NCBI GenBank assembly: GCA_944327625.1
Contig: CALVHL010000025.1
Coordinates: 83,648 to 135,099, forward strand
Direction: 5' to 3'
Length of the DNA stretch: 51,452 nt
From: an uncultured Clostridia bacterium
GTDB lineage: Bacteria; Bacillota; Clostridia; Christensenellales; Borkfalkiaceae
Shown: positions 34,176 to 43,282 of the stretch, in pieces
How positions within the stretch are numbered: the first letter of the stretch is position 1
Layout of the letters: each line of letters starts with the position of its first letter
Made by a program: the position numbers and the translations under genes
The notes under the pieces: model-generated
The model's input: the letters and a program-made list of their open reading frames with translations, nothing else
Told to the model about the DNA's origin: nothing
Databases searched by the model: none

Positions 34176-34204
34176 AGCATATATCTACAGTATGGAGGAT
34201 AAAA

Positions 34205-34996
34205 ATGCTCTATCATGAACTTTTAGCTTTTTCTAAAGATAGGATTGACAAATTTTTTAAGAATGTAACTTTATTCAAGAATCAATTTGATTTTACTGAA
34301 TTTAATCAAAATTGCTATAATGCTATGTATACATTAAACAATCAAAGTTCTCCTAAAACAGTAAAGGAATTAAAAGCAGAAATTCCCGACCTTACTTCTG
34401 TTTGTAAAAAATGTGGACCTTATTATATGAATCCAAGAAACTCAAGCCATATTAAATATGATTTGATGATGGGCAAATTATTTGAAGACATTTTAATTGA
34501 TTTTTTTACTCAAAAAATACATATAAAAGCAATGCACGCTGATAGCAGCAACAAGCAATATCCTGACTGTATGATTTTGTGCGGAGACAAACAAATTGCT
34601 GCATATTTTGAGGTTAAATACCACTCAGCACCATTTATTTCTGCAATTAATAAGATTAACAGATATTGTTATGAAGGAAGTATAACTCTTGATTATAAAA
34701 AAATCATAAAACAATTAGAATTAATTGATTCCGATATTGAACGCCCCGTTTTTTATTTACATTGGGTTGATTTCCCGTGTATAAAAGGTATTTTCTTTGA
34801 AACATCAGAACAAATCAAGCAATACATCTATGAAAGCGGTGAAGAATTCTCAAGAGAAAAACGTATTGGCGATTACGAAAAAAATCCAAAGAGTGTATAC
34901 CTCTCCAAATTCTACTCGCCACTTTTACAAATGGGATCGTTTGAAGAATTTGTTGAAATTATTAAAAAAATTATTAAGGAAAAAAATCACAAATGA
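34205..34996 (+). CDS. PD-(D/E)XK restriction-type nuclease
   Basis: This 263-residue protein contains PD at 120-121 and EVK at 136-138 (YPDCMILCGDKQIAAYFEVK), the PD-(D/E)XK catalytic pattern, with an upstream helical Glu in GKLFEDILIDFF. A CKKC motif sits near residues 67-70. It is likely the cleaving subunit of a restriction system. Its end overlaps the TGT-like gene by four bases, so the two are co-expressed; two DNA methyltransferase genes face it. Confidence 0.7.
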   Translation: MLYHELLAFSKDRIDKFFKNVTLFKNQFDFTEFNQNCYNAMYTLNNQSSPKTVKELKAEIPDLTSVCKKCGPYYMNPRNSSHIKYDLMMGKLFEDILIDFFTQKIHIKAMHADSSNKQYPDCMILCGDKQIAAYFEVKYHSAPFISAINKINRYCYEGSITLDYKKIIKQLELIDSDIERPVFYLHWVDFPCIKGIFFETSEQIKQYIYESGEEFSREKRIGDYEKNPKSVYLSKFYSPLLQMGSFEEFVEIIKKIIKEKNHK

Positions 34997-36393
34997 AAAG
35001 TTTTAATATAAATGGCAAAGAACTGCCAATTCCATCATTTTTTCAAGTATATAATTATGGGGGTGGAGCAGGCGATAAATGTAGAGAGATTGTTTACGCT
35101 AATTTAACAAAAGATACTCCCGCTCTAGTGAATTACTACTATATTAATAACAAATACCCTCACACTTTTCAAAGCAATAAATTAAATGATATTTCTAAGT
35201 TTAATTCTATTGGCGATATTTTTAATTACGTTCGCAAAAGCTTAGCTGAAGATGACAAAAATGTTTACAGCAAATACTCTTTACCCGATTATGATTTTAA
35301 TCAGAAAATTTTTCTTCTTGATTCTGGCTCTAGCCAAATTGTAAAATATATAGCCAAAAAGATAAACTATAATAAGGAATCTTTCTTAACCATGTTTTAT
35401 CAACACATGGTTGCCTATTATGATTTTGCGGATAGATATAAATTTGACTTGGTTGTTGGCTTCGATTTGGGAGGTAAATATACATTTAAAGATGGCGAAG
35501 CCGATAAAAAACTTATACAATTTTACAATTCTTTGGATAAAGATAAAATTAACTATGCCATATTAAAAGCAACGGTTGACTATTTAAAAACCAAACCTAA
35601 TTACTACCCGAAAGTCCTTGCTACAATTCACGGGAAAACGCCAAATTATTATAAACAATACACATTAAAAACCCTTGAATTAGAAAAATCATTAGGATAT
35701 ACATTCTGGGGCTTTGCTCTTGGTGGTATAGCAAGCTCAAAAACTGCAGATGAGTCTTGGAGTAATGATATTGACTTCTCGAAAACAAAAAAGAAATTTG
35801 TATCAGACGCCGTCACCCCAGCAAGAGCTTCATATATAGTTCATAACATTGTAGGTAATAGACCTATTCATGCTTTAGGCGGAGGTGGTTATCCGAACAT
35901 CTTGCTTAATTCTTGGTGTGGAGCCACATCTTTTGATGCGGCTAGTCCAGCCCGTAGAGTAGGAGATGGCAATGCTCTATCAACAAATTATGTTTTTGAA
36001 AAAGACGCTCCTAAAAAGCTTAACGGATCCGAAGTAAGTTTTAGTAAATTTTTTGTTGGTGGCATAAATGCTGATGGAACATTAAGAGATGAGTCATTCG
36101 AATATATAAATCTCAATAAGTTAGATAATAAATTCTCTCTATGCGGATGCCCTGCTTGTAAAGTTTTGAAAACAATGACTACGTTAAAAGAGTTGTATGC
36201 GTCTAAATCAAGCGATGATGAAGCTAATTATTTTTCGAGACAATTAATGAACATCCATGCAATATGGCAACATCGCTTTCTATGTCAAGCAATTGCTAAA
36301 TATTCACAAACAGAATTTATTAAAATATACGGAAAAGATAACTTATTTTCAAGGCTCTTGCTAATTCTAAAACAAATCAAAGGGATGGTTTAA
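34993..36393 (+). CDS. TGT/DpdA-like base-exchange protein in a restriction cassette
   Basis: This 466-residue protein carries the tRNA-guanine transglycosylase pattern: LLDSGSSQ (108-115, compare DSGGFQ), FALGGIA (241-247, compare GGLA), RPIHALGGGGYP (290-301), SFDAASPARR with Asp315 at the nucleophile position, and a zinc site CGCPAC (384-389) plus IHA with His422. Canonical TGT swaps guanine for a 7-deazaguanine in tRNA; the DpdA branch does so in DNA. Placement beside a nuclease and methyltransferases argues for a DNA target (inference). No 7-deazaguanine synthesis genes are in the window, so it would need host preQ0/preQ1 or another base. Confidence 0.75.
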   Translation: MKSFNINGKELPIPSFFQVYNYGGGAGDKCREIVYANLTKDTPALVNYYYINNKYPHTFQSNKLNDISKFNSIGDIFNYVRKSLAEDDKNVYSKYSLPDYDFNQKIFLLDSGSSQIVKYIAKKINYNKESFLTMFYQHMVAYYDFADRYKFDLVVGFDLGGKYTFKDGEADKKLIQFYNSLDKDKINYAILKATVDYLKTKPNYYPKVLATIHGKTPNYYKQYTLKTLELEKSLGYTFWGFALGGIASSKTADESWSNDIDFSKTKKKFVSDAVTPARASYIVHNIVGNRPIHALGGGGYPNILLNSWCGATSFDAASPARRVGDGNALSTNYVFEKDAPKKLNGSEVSFSKFFVGGINADGTLRDESFEYINLNKLDNKFSLCGCPACKVLKTMTTLKELYASKSSDDEANYFSRQLMNIHAIWQHRFLCQAIAKYSQTEFIKIYGKDNLFSRLLLILKQIKGMV

Positions 36394-37214
36394 TTTCCAT
36401 CCCTTTTTGATTTGTTAATTAAATCGAATAACGATGGCTGAATATTGGTCGCTTCTGTTTTGATTCTTTTCAATATTTCACTTTCATACGTTTGATCCAA
36501 CTCAAATCCTATACCTTTTCTTCCTAATTTTAGTGCTGCAACAACTGTTGTTCCGCTTCCAAGAAATGGATCTAAAACAGTGTCATTTAAATTTGATGAC
36601 ATCTTAATAATTCTTTCAATCATTTCAATAGGATAAACAGTTGGATGAGATAAACCAAGCTTACCCTTTGTCATATTATTAACCCTATTAAAATACCATA
36701 CGTCTGTTGGATTTCTGCCAGAACCACCTTCTAATCTCTTATCGTTCTGTGTAATATAGGGTATTCTTACTTCATCTAAGTTGAATACATAGTTCTGTAA
36801 ACTTTTGACACCCCAAACTATATTTTCATAACGTCCAGACAGTCTTTGAACACAGTTCTGCATATTGTTAAATGTCCAAGTAATTATATTTCTAATGTAA
36901 AATCCAACAGATTTCATTATATCGTATCCGATATAAGGTAATGGTAAAATTTCTTTTTCTTCGCCAAACGGAACGGGAGAAAGATTTAAGAAAAAACTAC
37001 CGTCTGGAGTTAGTATTCTATATATTTCTTTAGTAACTTCAGAAATAAGTTCTTTCCATTCATTTAAAGGGATTTTATCTTTATATTTACCATAAGGTTT
37101 GCCAATATTATACGGAGGTGATGTGACAACCAACTTAACACTTTCATCTGGGATTGTTTTAAGTAAATTTCTCGAATCACCAAAATCAACATATAGATTA
37201 TCAGTTTTTATCAT
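36390..37214 (-). CDS. Beta-class DNA methyltransferase (SPPY motif)
   Basis: This 274-residue enzyme has TSPPYNI near residue 31 and DPFLGSGTTVVAALKLGRKG near the C-terminus: catalytic motif before AdoMet motif, the beta-class order. TSPPY is typical of N4-cytosine enzymes, though N6-adenine activity is possible. The start at 37214 gives GGAGG six bases upstream and overlaps the second methyltransferase gene by 14 bases. It ends overlapping the TGT-like gene tail to tail by four bases. Confidence 0.85.
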   Translation of the reverse strand: MIKTDNLYVDFGDSRNLLKTIPDESVKLVVTSPPYNIGKPYGKYKDKIPLNEWKELISEVTKEIYRILTPDGSFFLNLSPVPFGEEKEILPLPYIGYDIMKSVGFYIRNIITWTFNNMQNCVQRLSGRYENIVWGVKSLQNYVFNLDEVRIPYITQNDKRLEGGSGRNPTDVWYFNRVNNMTKGKLGLSHPTVYPIEMIERIIKMSSNLNDTVLDPFLGSGTTVVAALKLGRKGIGFELDQTYESEILKRIKTEATNIQPSLFDLINKSKRDGN

Positions 37215-37998
37215 CATTATCCTCCTTATCAATGTTATTAAGACGAACCTTTGCCATCTCAATATATTCAGGCACAATTTCGTATCCAATATATTTACGT
37301 CCTAATTTTTTTGCTACAACAGCAGTCGTTCCACTTCCCATAAAAGGGTCTAAAACAATATTGCCTTTATTTGTCCCTGCTAAAACAATACGTTCAATTA
37401 ATTTTTCAGGATATTGCGCCGGATGCCCTGTTCTTTCTAAAAAATTGCCAGATACCATAGGGATTTTCCAGACATCACTCGGATTTTTCAACTGGGATTT
37501 ATATCTATCTGGTCTATAATTTACAGCGGGAATAGATACATCAGAAAGATTAAATGTATAATTGTTCTTATCTTTAGTAAACCAAAATACAAATTCGTAT
37601 CTAGGAGCAAAGCGTCTATTAGTAGATCCGCCCCAATCAAAGTTCCAAACAATCAAGTTTTTAAGTGTAAATCCTTCGAAATATTCTTGAAGCCAAAATG
37701 GAGTAATTATTTCACCATTAATATATCTGTTTTTGATATTTATCCATATTGAGCCATTCTTTTTCAATACTCTTTTGCACTCTTCAAAAACTGAACGAAG
37801 CAATTCACGATACGCTGACTCGGTCATTTTATCAGAGTACTTTATAGCTTTACTTGCCATTACTTTTCCCTTTTCAGTTTTGTTTCCATATTTTATATCA
37901 ATATTGTATGGAGGTGATGTAACAATTAAATCAACACTTTCATCATCAACTTCACTCATCGATTCACTTGATTTCAAATAAATTATGTCCGTCTGCAT
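37201..37998 (-). CDS. Beta-class DNA methyltransferase (SPPY motif), paralogue
   Basis: This 265-residue protein has TSPPYNI near residue 30 and DPFMGSGTTAVVAKKLGRKY near its end. It is a paralogue of its neighbour. Two linked methyltransferases usually modify the two strands of an asymmetric site, as in type IIS systems. The ATG at 37998 is chosen for the AGGAA site upstream and family start; the frame open to 38058 overlaps the promoter. Confidence 0.85.
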   Translation of the reverse strand: MQTDIIYLKSSESMSEVDDESVDLIVTSPPYNIDIKYGNKTEKGKVMASKAIKYSDKMTESAYRELLRSVFEECKRVLKKNGSIWINIKNRYINGEIITPFWLQEYFEGFTLKNLIVWNFDWGGSTNRRFAPRYEFVFWFTKDKNNYTFNLSDVSIPAVNYRPDRYKSQLKNPSDVWKIPMVSGNFLERTGHPAQYPEKLIERIVLAGTNKGNIVLDPFMGSGTTAVVAKKLGRKYIGYEIVPEYIEMAKVRLNNIDKEDNDDKN

Positions 37999-38029
37999 TT
38001 TATAATTCCTAGTTTTAATTTCTGTGCTT

Positions 38030-38058
38030 ATTATACAACATAAAAATGACTGGGTCAA
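38030..38058 (-). promoter_or_regulatory. Promoter of the twin methyltransferase operon
   Basis: TTGACC, a 17-base spacer and TATAAT on the minus strand, 32 bases upstream of the methyltransferase ATG. Confidence 0.75.
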
Positions 38059-38140
38059 GCATTTTTACAACATTTCTTCAATTTAATTTAAGCTATCAAG
38101 AAGCAACATTAATTTACATGACAAATAATGACTCATTTTG

Positions 38141-38273
38141 AACGGTCAACAATGCGGCGGAACATATAACACCTTTATGTATTTGAAAAGCCTGAATAAG
38201 CCATACAAACTTATTGAAATCAAGGGCAAAAATTAATGTTAAGTTGATGTTAAAATGTTAGATACTTTCAAAT
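38141..38273. repeat. Right copy of diverged SLOG 3'-end repeat
   Basis: It encodes the tail of a SLOG-type protein (QQCGGTYNTFMYLKSLNKPY) and the following non-coding bases, homologous to 33818-33950 but diverged. No start or body of the gene is present. Confidence 0.7.
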
Positions 38274-38281
38274 GAGCATTA

Positions 38282-38346
38282 GACGTGCGCTTGTCTTGAT
38301 ACAAGCGGCGACGCGCTGACGCGCGCCGCCGAGACAAGCGCACGTC
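38282..38346. repeat. Nested inverted repeat, candidate replication or recombination site
   Basis: GACGTGCGCTTGTCT (38282-38296) and its exact complement (38332-38346) enclose a 35-base loop that can itself fold (GGCG-ACGCG / CGCGC-GCCGCC). It lies about 100 bases behind the HUH replication gene, a plausible place for a double-strand origin or hairpin recognised by Rep, or a dimer-resolution site. Confidence 0.5.
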
Positions 38347-38361
38347 CAAGCAATCGAACGA

Positions 38362-38460
38362 AAAAACACCTGTGCGCCGCGCGGATCGGGGTTTGCGCTA
38401 ACCCGCTTGCAAATCCCCGCTGCCGCTTGCGCGCTGCCTGCCCTCTCAGGTGCATTTTTT
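38362..38460 (-). terminator. Complex structured terminator at the Rep stop codon
   Basis: On the minus strand CACCTG (holding part of the Rep stop) pairs with CAGGTG before a run of six T. Within it GGGGATTTGC pairs with GCAAACCCC. The nested, GC-rich fold is larger than a simple terminator and might also be a single-strand origin. Confidence 0.5.
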
Positions 38461-39531
38461 CAGTTCCTTAATGGTTTGCTCAGATACCCGTCCGACATAT
38501 ACACCTTCGTCCCAACACTTAAAATCGTCCGCAAGCACAAGCTTTTTACCCTCCTGCCCCGTCCTCACCAAGACATCCTCGTTCTGGATATCAGATATAA
38601 AGTACTGATACAGTCCCCTGGAATACACAATCTTTTCGTTCGTCTTTTCCATATACTTCATTATGTACGCGAGGGCATGACCAAAAAGAGGGCCTCTATC
38701 GAGCTCCTCAAATTCATTTCTGCCAAATCTGTCCGCAAAGAAAGTACTCTGCTTTATCTGCCGCCGTTCCTTTTTCTTGAAGTCATAACTATCAATCACT
38801 TCAAACTTGCCTGACAGCATTCCTTCCGGAATATAAAACAGCCCGTGAAAGTGTAGCCTGTTGGTTTTCTCCCCCCTTTCCCAAACACCCATATACTTCC
38901 ACCCTTTGCGGTTATGGAAATTCTTTAATACATTCTTCAATCTTTCCCTGAAGCTCTCTTCGGTATGCTTTTTATCGTCATAAGTGAAAGTTACAAAATA
39001 GTTGAAATTCTGGTTGAAAGCCTTGCGAGCAAATCGCACTCGGCGGGCAGTCAGATTTCTGCACTTGCGCTCATAATTTGAGTTGACAAAGCTCTCCGCG
39101 CTGACATCGGGCTTGAATAGCGGCCGCATATCCCTGTATATTGCCGCAAGTTTATCGCTCTTTTTTAAGTCAAAATACTTCTGGTACAGCTCCTCAAAAA
39201 TCTGTTTTCTCGTAACCTTGCGCTTTATCGGTTTGTTTCCACATATTGCCGCGTCATTTGCGTTCTGCGCCTCGTTTTCACTCCACTCAACAACTTCCTC
39301 GACCGTGGTTTGTTCGCCGTCCCAAGGCGATATTTCGTTGATTTCTTCAAGCTCTATCCTGGGCTTTTTTACAAGCTCGAATTTGTCGCCCGTCTGTCTT
39401 ACTTCAATTTCCTCGTGATGCGTTTTTCTGCGCCTTGAAAGGTTTACTTTGTGCGGTATGGCGATGTAATGACTGCCGTCGAAGTAGACTTTCGCCTGCG
39501 GATACCATTCGTCGAACTCCTCCTCGTCCAA
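38446..39531 (-). CDS. HUH-type rolling-circle replication initiator
   Basis: The 361-residue protein has Rep motif I FVTFTYD (179-185), the metal-binding HUH motif RLHFHG (His227, His229) and motif III YIMKY with two tyrosines four apart (289, 293), as in Microviridae VP4/gpA-like initiators. It would nick an origin and stay covalently bound. TTG at 39531 is the start: GGAGG lies seven bases upstream and overlaps the previous stop. It closes a long minus-strand module of exported proteins, so it probably replicates an ssDNA-phage-like or rolling-circle element. Confidence 0.8.
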   Translation of the reverse strand: MDEEEFDEWYPQAKVYFDGSHYIAIPHKVNLSRRRKTHHEEIEVRQTGDKFELVKKPRIELEEINEISPWDGEQTTVEEVVEWSENEAQNANDAAICGNKPIKRKVTRKQIFEELYQKYFDLKKSDKLAAIYRDMRPLFKPDVSAESFVNSNYERKCRNLTARRVRFARKAFNQNFNYFVTFTYDDKKHTEESFRERLKNVLKNFHNRKGWKYMGVWERGEKTNRLHFHGLFYIPEGMLSGKFEVIDSYDFKKKERRQIKQSTFFADRFGRNEFEELDRGPLFGHALAYIMKYMEKTNEKIVYSRGLYQYFISDIQNEDVLVRTGQEGKKLVLADDFKCWDEGVYVGRVSEQTIKELKKCT

Positions 39532-39535
39532 TCAA

Positions 39536-41632
39536 TCACCTCCCGTAGAGAGCGTTAATGAAGTAACTGTTCTGCGCCTTCAGCTCCTCCACCGTCGCCT
39601 TCTCTGCGGCGTATTCGAGGTAGTCCTTTAAGCCGACCTTGCTGCCCCTTGCAAGCTCGTTGAAGTAGTCCGAAAAACAGTCGGTTGCAAAACGACTGCG
39701 GTAGATTTTTGCATCGGCGAGATAGTACTTCTTTTTATAGGTTTTGCCGTCCATTGTGCCGCGCTCCTTTTCGATATTCAGCACGCTGTAACCGAAACGG
39801 TTATATATGCGCAGGTTGCGCCGCCACAAAAACGCCGTAACGCTCTTTAAGATATGGACGAGCAGAGTATTATCCCCGCGGCGGAAACGGAAGTCGTAAT
39901 AGAGGTTTATGAACTTGTTGAACGCCCACTCAGAAAGCATTTCTTCAATTGTGTAGAACGGCAACGCAAGCCGCCTTTCGCCGCAGGATATTATATTTAT
40001 GACATCGCACAAATCGCGGGCATCTGCGCCCCAGCTTTCGGGCCGCTGTTCGTCAGTGAAAACCTTGATAAACGGGAAATGGTCGACGGTAGCGGAATGT
40101 CGGCACATTTTGAGCCATGAATTGAATAAGTCGTTTTTCTGATTGGTATCGCGGGCGGTCTTTCTTACTTCACTGAGCTCCAAGTTGTTGCCGCGCTCCT
40201 TGCCTATCTCGGTTATGGCTATCACGCCAAACTCAAAACTGCCTGCGTTGGGGTTGTTTTCCATCACCTTTTTACCGAGGCGCAGAATGTCGAAGTCGAG
40301 AATTTTAGAATGACGGCTGTTCCGTCTGAAATGTTTTGGGAAAAAGTCCGTAAGCCATAAGGGAAAATTGCCGTCGTCTATGAGTGCGTTGTCCATCCTT
40401 ATGGAGTAGTTGGACACGATAAGACTGCTTTGGACTATATAGATAAAATACGCCTGCGCGTAGGTTTCGAGCACGTCGAAGATATTCTGCACCCCTAAAG
40501 AATTGTCAAAGGCCATTCCGTAGCGGTTGAAGTCATAGCCGTACAGCACGGAAATATCGCCCTTTTCAAACCTCTCACGTTCGCCCTTTACCCACTCTTT
40601 TGCGGTGGCAAGGTTGTAGATTGTGCCGTCGTAAATCAAGGCTTGCAACCTCTTTTCGAACTTTATCCAGGGGAAATAGGGAAACTTCATATCGGCGTTT
40701 TGCAGAATTTCGAGTGCCTTTTGCAGAAACATAACTTCCTGCGAGAGCACCATATCGGTTATGAGCGTTGTCTTTTTCTTGCCCATAGAACCGCAGGACA
40801 TGGACACGATCGGCAGCTCGTTGATAAAGCCGCAATTCTTTGCCTCGTTATGGCGAAGGCGGTTGAAGGCAATGCCCTTTCTGAACCTGTCGAAAAGATA
40901 TAAGGCAAGCGGAAGAATGCCCCACCAAGGGAAGTACTTAAATGGTGTTGCAAGGTCTGAAATGAGCTTTAAAAACTGCACATAGAGCGTGGAAAAGTCG
41001 TAGGTTATGGCAAAGTAAAAATAATAGGCGAAAAACTCCACCGCAATGGTTGCAAGGTTGAAATTTGCCGTCCACAGCACGAGCCAACAGATAAATATCC
41101 ACTTATGAGCGTAAATGAACGCCACATATCCCCTTACGAATGACTTTAACGGCTGATAAGTAACCCTCGAAACACCCTTAAATATTCGTAAAGGAATGGT
41201 ATCTTTGCCGTAATTATTGTTGCCACGACGATATAAAGCCTTTATTACAAACCCCATCAACAAAAAACAGGGCAAAATTATGAGAATAATCTTCGCGAAA
41301 TTGCCCATTACCCCCGATATATGCCCTAACCAACCGACAAAGTTGCCCGGAGTGAAAAACAACGAAAGATAGCTTTCTACACGCTCTGCAAAGCCTTCGA
41401 AAGTTGAAGGGATGTCTAATTGAGGCAGGGATATGCCCGAAATATCGTTGACCGTAGGCGTGATATTGTGCCCCAAACCTAACAGTTCGCCAAAATAAAA
41501 GCCAACAGACAACCCGAAGTCCTTAAACGCGCTTATAAGCCGCACATATGAGCCGCCGAACACGAATACGGCAAGGACTATAAAGCACGCCGCAATAGCA
41601 AGTGTAACGCAGATATTCAGCCATTTATGCAC
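39536..41632 (-). CDS. Membrane-anchored P-loop ATPase (Zot/coupling-protein-like)
   Basis: The protein is 698 residues. Several membrane segments are seen in the first ~250 residues (near 8-28, 110-132, 178-200 and 235-247), then a P-loop-like SMSCGSMGKKKTT (278-290) and a Walker B-like FGVIAITEIGKERG. N-terminal membrane helices followed by an ATPase recall conjugative coupling or phage assembly (pI/Zot) ATPases, though Zot usually has the reverse order. GTG is the start (GGGAGG upstream). It overlaps the 32-residue membrane protein gene by eight bases and precedes Rep. A DNA export or virion assembly motor is inferred. Confidence 0.65.
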   Translation of the reverse strand: MHKWLNICVTLAIAACFIVLAVFVFGGSYVRLISAFKDFGLSVGFYFGELLGLGHNITPTVNDISGISLPQLDIPSTFEGFAERVESYLSLFFTPGNFVGWLGHISGVMGNFAKIILIILPCFLLMGFVIKALYRRGNNNYGKDTIPLRIFKGVSRVTYQPLKSFVRGYVAFIYAHKWIFICWLVLWTANFNLATIAVEFFAYYFYFAITYDFSTLYVQFLKLISDLATPFKYFPWWGILPLALYLFDRFRKGIAFNRLRHNEAKNCGFINELPIVSMSCGSMGKKKTTLITDMVLSQEVMFLQKALEILQNADMKFPYFPWIKFEKRLQALIYDGTIYNLATAKEWVKGERERFEKGDISVLYGYDFNRYGMAFDNSLGVQNIFDVLETYAQAYFIYIVQSSLIVSNYSIRMDNALIDDGNFPLWLTDFFPKHFRRNSRHSKILDFDILRLGKKVMENNPNAGSFEFGVIAITEIGKERGNNLELSEVRKTARDTNQKNDLFNSWLKMCRHSATVDHFPFIKVFTDEQRPESWGADARDLCDVINIISCGERRLALPFYTIEEMLSEWAFNKFINLYYDFRFRRGDNTLLVHILKSVTAFLWRRNLRIYNRFGYSVLNIEKERGTMDGKTYKKKYYLADAKIYRSRFATDCFSDYFNELARGSKVGLKDYLEYAAEKATVEELKAQNSYFINALYGR

Positions 41633-41723
41633 CCGAACTCCCTCCCGTATATAAAAGATAACTTATTAAAAGAGCGACAATCACGACAAAAGTTACCGCC
41701 AGAATTCGCTTTAAAAGTTTCAT
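41625..41723 (-). CDS. 32-residue single-pass membrane protein
   Basis: This short gene has a very good AAGGAGG site seven bases upstream of its ATG. It encodes a basic start (MKLLKR) followed by ILAVTFVVIVALLISYLLY and ends TGGSSGA. Its stop overlaps the GTG start of the ATPase gene, so translation is coupled. Candidates are a minor structural or assembly protein; it is shorter than usual for a major coat protein. Confidence 0.6.
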   Translation of the reverse strand: MKLLKRILAVTFVVIVALLISYLLYTGGSSGA

Positions 41724-41830
41724 TGAAAATCCTCCTTAAAAATATAGCGCCGACAGAAAATATATCCCATCGGCGCCTGTTCAAACAACATTCAGTTTTA
41801 CCGCCGAATGCCACCTAGTGTACGCACAGT

Positions 41831-43270
41831 TTAGCCGCCGTCCGTACCGTCAATGTTCTTCCAGAAATCGCTGTTCCAGTCGATTTTATCAAGTTCTTTC
41901 TCCACCTCTTCCCTCGTCATTTTATCGAGGTTTCTGCCGCCGTAATCTTGCTTATCCTCTTTATGAAAGAGCTTGCCTATACCCTTGAATATAAGGCGGA
42001 TGACGGGCAACAAAAGAAGAATTATAAGCACGAGCAGAATTATGCTGAATATGCGTTTGAAATCTTCCTTTACGGTCACTGTTACCGTCTCTTCATTTAC
42101 AGGCTTGTCGCTGCCTGTCTGTTTATTGTCGATAACGCCGAGGTTATAGACCTTGCCGTCCGTTTCAAACTTTAAGCGAAGTATAGTGACGTCGCCGACG
42201 AGCGTTGAGGACGAAGACGTCGTACCCATTCCGCTTGTGATACTATACTTGGTTTCAGCAAAGCGCAACACCCACTTCTTGCCTATAAGCGCAGCCTTAC
42301 CCTCTTCGGTAATCTGGTTTGCAACATTGACGTCTATAATCGCTCCCGAATAAACATTCTGCCATCCCTCGTTTTCGGCAATGAACTCGTCCACGGTTTC
42401 AATTCTGTCCCACGAATAAGTTCCTGCAAACAGACCGCCGCCGGTATGTTCCACTCTGTCCGTATATGTAAGATAGGCATAGTTATCCTGCTTTTCGCCA
42501 AAGTGCTCACTTTCGCCGACAAACGGCGCAACCGTATATGAATAGGACTGTGAAGTGTAGTAGACATCCGCCTCCAAGAGCTTGTCCATAGGCTTATCAG
42601 TATCGAACGCCACAAAGTGACTGTCGCACGCCCCGACATACAGATTAAAGCCGTCCAGGTACCGCACAAACCCGACAAATTTATCGGTTACCTCTAGCGT
42701 CTGAATGTCGACGACCTCCACATACGGCTGTCCGCCCTTTGTCGTAAAACAGTACTGCTTGGCAACCTCGTAGACGACTTCGGTTATCCTGTTGCCGTCC
42801 TCCGCCTGCTTATCTATGCTCTCGTCGAATGGACGGAAGATTGAGCTTACCGAATAGTACCTTTCGGGTGAAAAGCTGACCGTAAGACCTTCAACAACGT
42901 ATTTATAGAACCCGTCCTCGCAGTTGATAAACCTAAGCTTATAGTTCTTGTAGCTTAAATCGTCGCCTACGCCGAGAGATATGTTTACGGACGATGCTCG
43001 GAGAGCTTTGCTTTCTCCGCTCGGCTGATAGACATAGACAAACAGCTCGTTATCCTCACTTTCGGCAAGAGTAATTACCTTTAAGGAATAGTCGTCCTGC
43101 CGTGCTGGATAGTCGGACATATTGAAGTTTTCGCTCTTTCTGAGGTCGGATAAAACTTTCGAATAGCCGTCGGCGTATACCGCCGTCAACGAAAAGCTGC
43201 AAAGGCAGATTATAGCGGCAAGACAGAGAGTTAAAGCTGCAAATGTGCAGCGAATTACTTTAATTTTCAT
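41831..43270 (-). CDS. Exported protein with C-terminal membrane anchor
   Basis: The protein is 479 residues. It begins with a signal peptide (CTFAALTLCLAAIICLCSFS, cleavage probably after VYA), followed by a long beta-rich extracellular part, a transmembrane helix near 410-435 (IILLVLIILLLLPVIRLIF) and an acidic cytoplasmic tail. Signal peptide plus C-terminal anchor is the layout of filamentous-phage attachment proteins (pIII-like), but also of ordinary surface proteins. It lies between the ATPase and two other membrane-anchored proteins. Confidence 0.7.
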   Translation of the reverse strand: MKIKVIRCTFAALTLCLAAIICLCSFSLTAVYADGYSKVLSDLRKSENFNMSDYPARQDDYSLKVITLAESEDNELFVYVYQPSGESKALRASSVNISLGVGDDLSYKNYKLRFINCEDGFYKYVVEGLTVSFSPERYYSVSSIFRPFDESIDKQAEDGNRITEVVYEVAKQYCFTTKGGQPYVEVVDIQTLEVTDKFVGFVRYLDGFNLYVGACDSHFVAFDTDKPMDKLLEADVYYTSQSYSYTVAPFVGESEHFGEKQDNYAYLTYTDRVEHTGGGLFAGTYSWDRIETVDEFIAENEGWQNVYSGAIIDVNVANQITEEGKAALIGKKWVLRFAETKYSITSGMGTTSSSSTLVGDVTILRLKFETDGKVYNLGVIDNKQTGSDKPVNEETVTVTVKEDFKRIFSIILLVLIILLLLPVIRLIFKGIGKLFHKEDKQDYGGRNLDKMTREEVEKELDKIDWNSDFWKNIDGTDGG

Positions 43271-43282
43271 AGCCGCACCGCC

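Noticed and set aside
41617-41814. A 65-residue minus-strand frame overlapping the ATPase start
   Set aside because: It is out of frame with the well-placed 32-residue membrane protein gene, which has the ribosome binding site.
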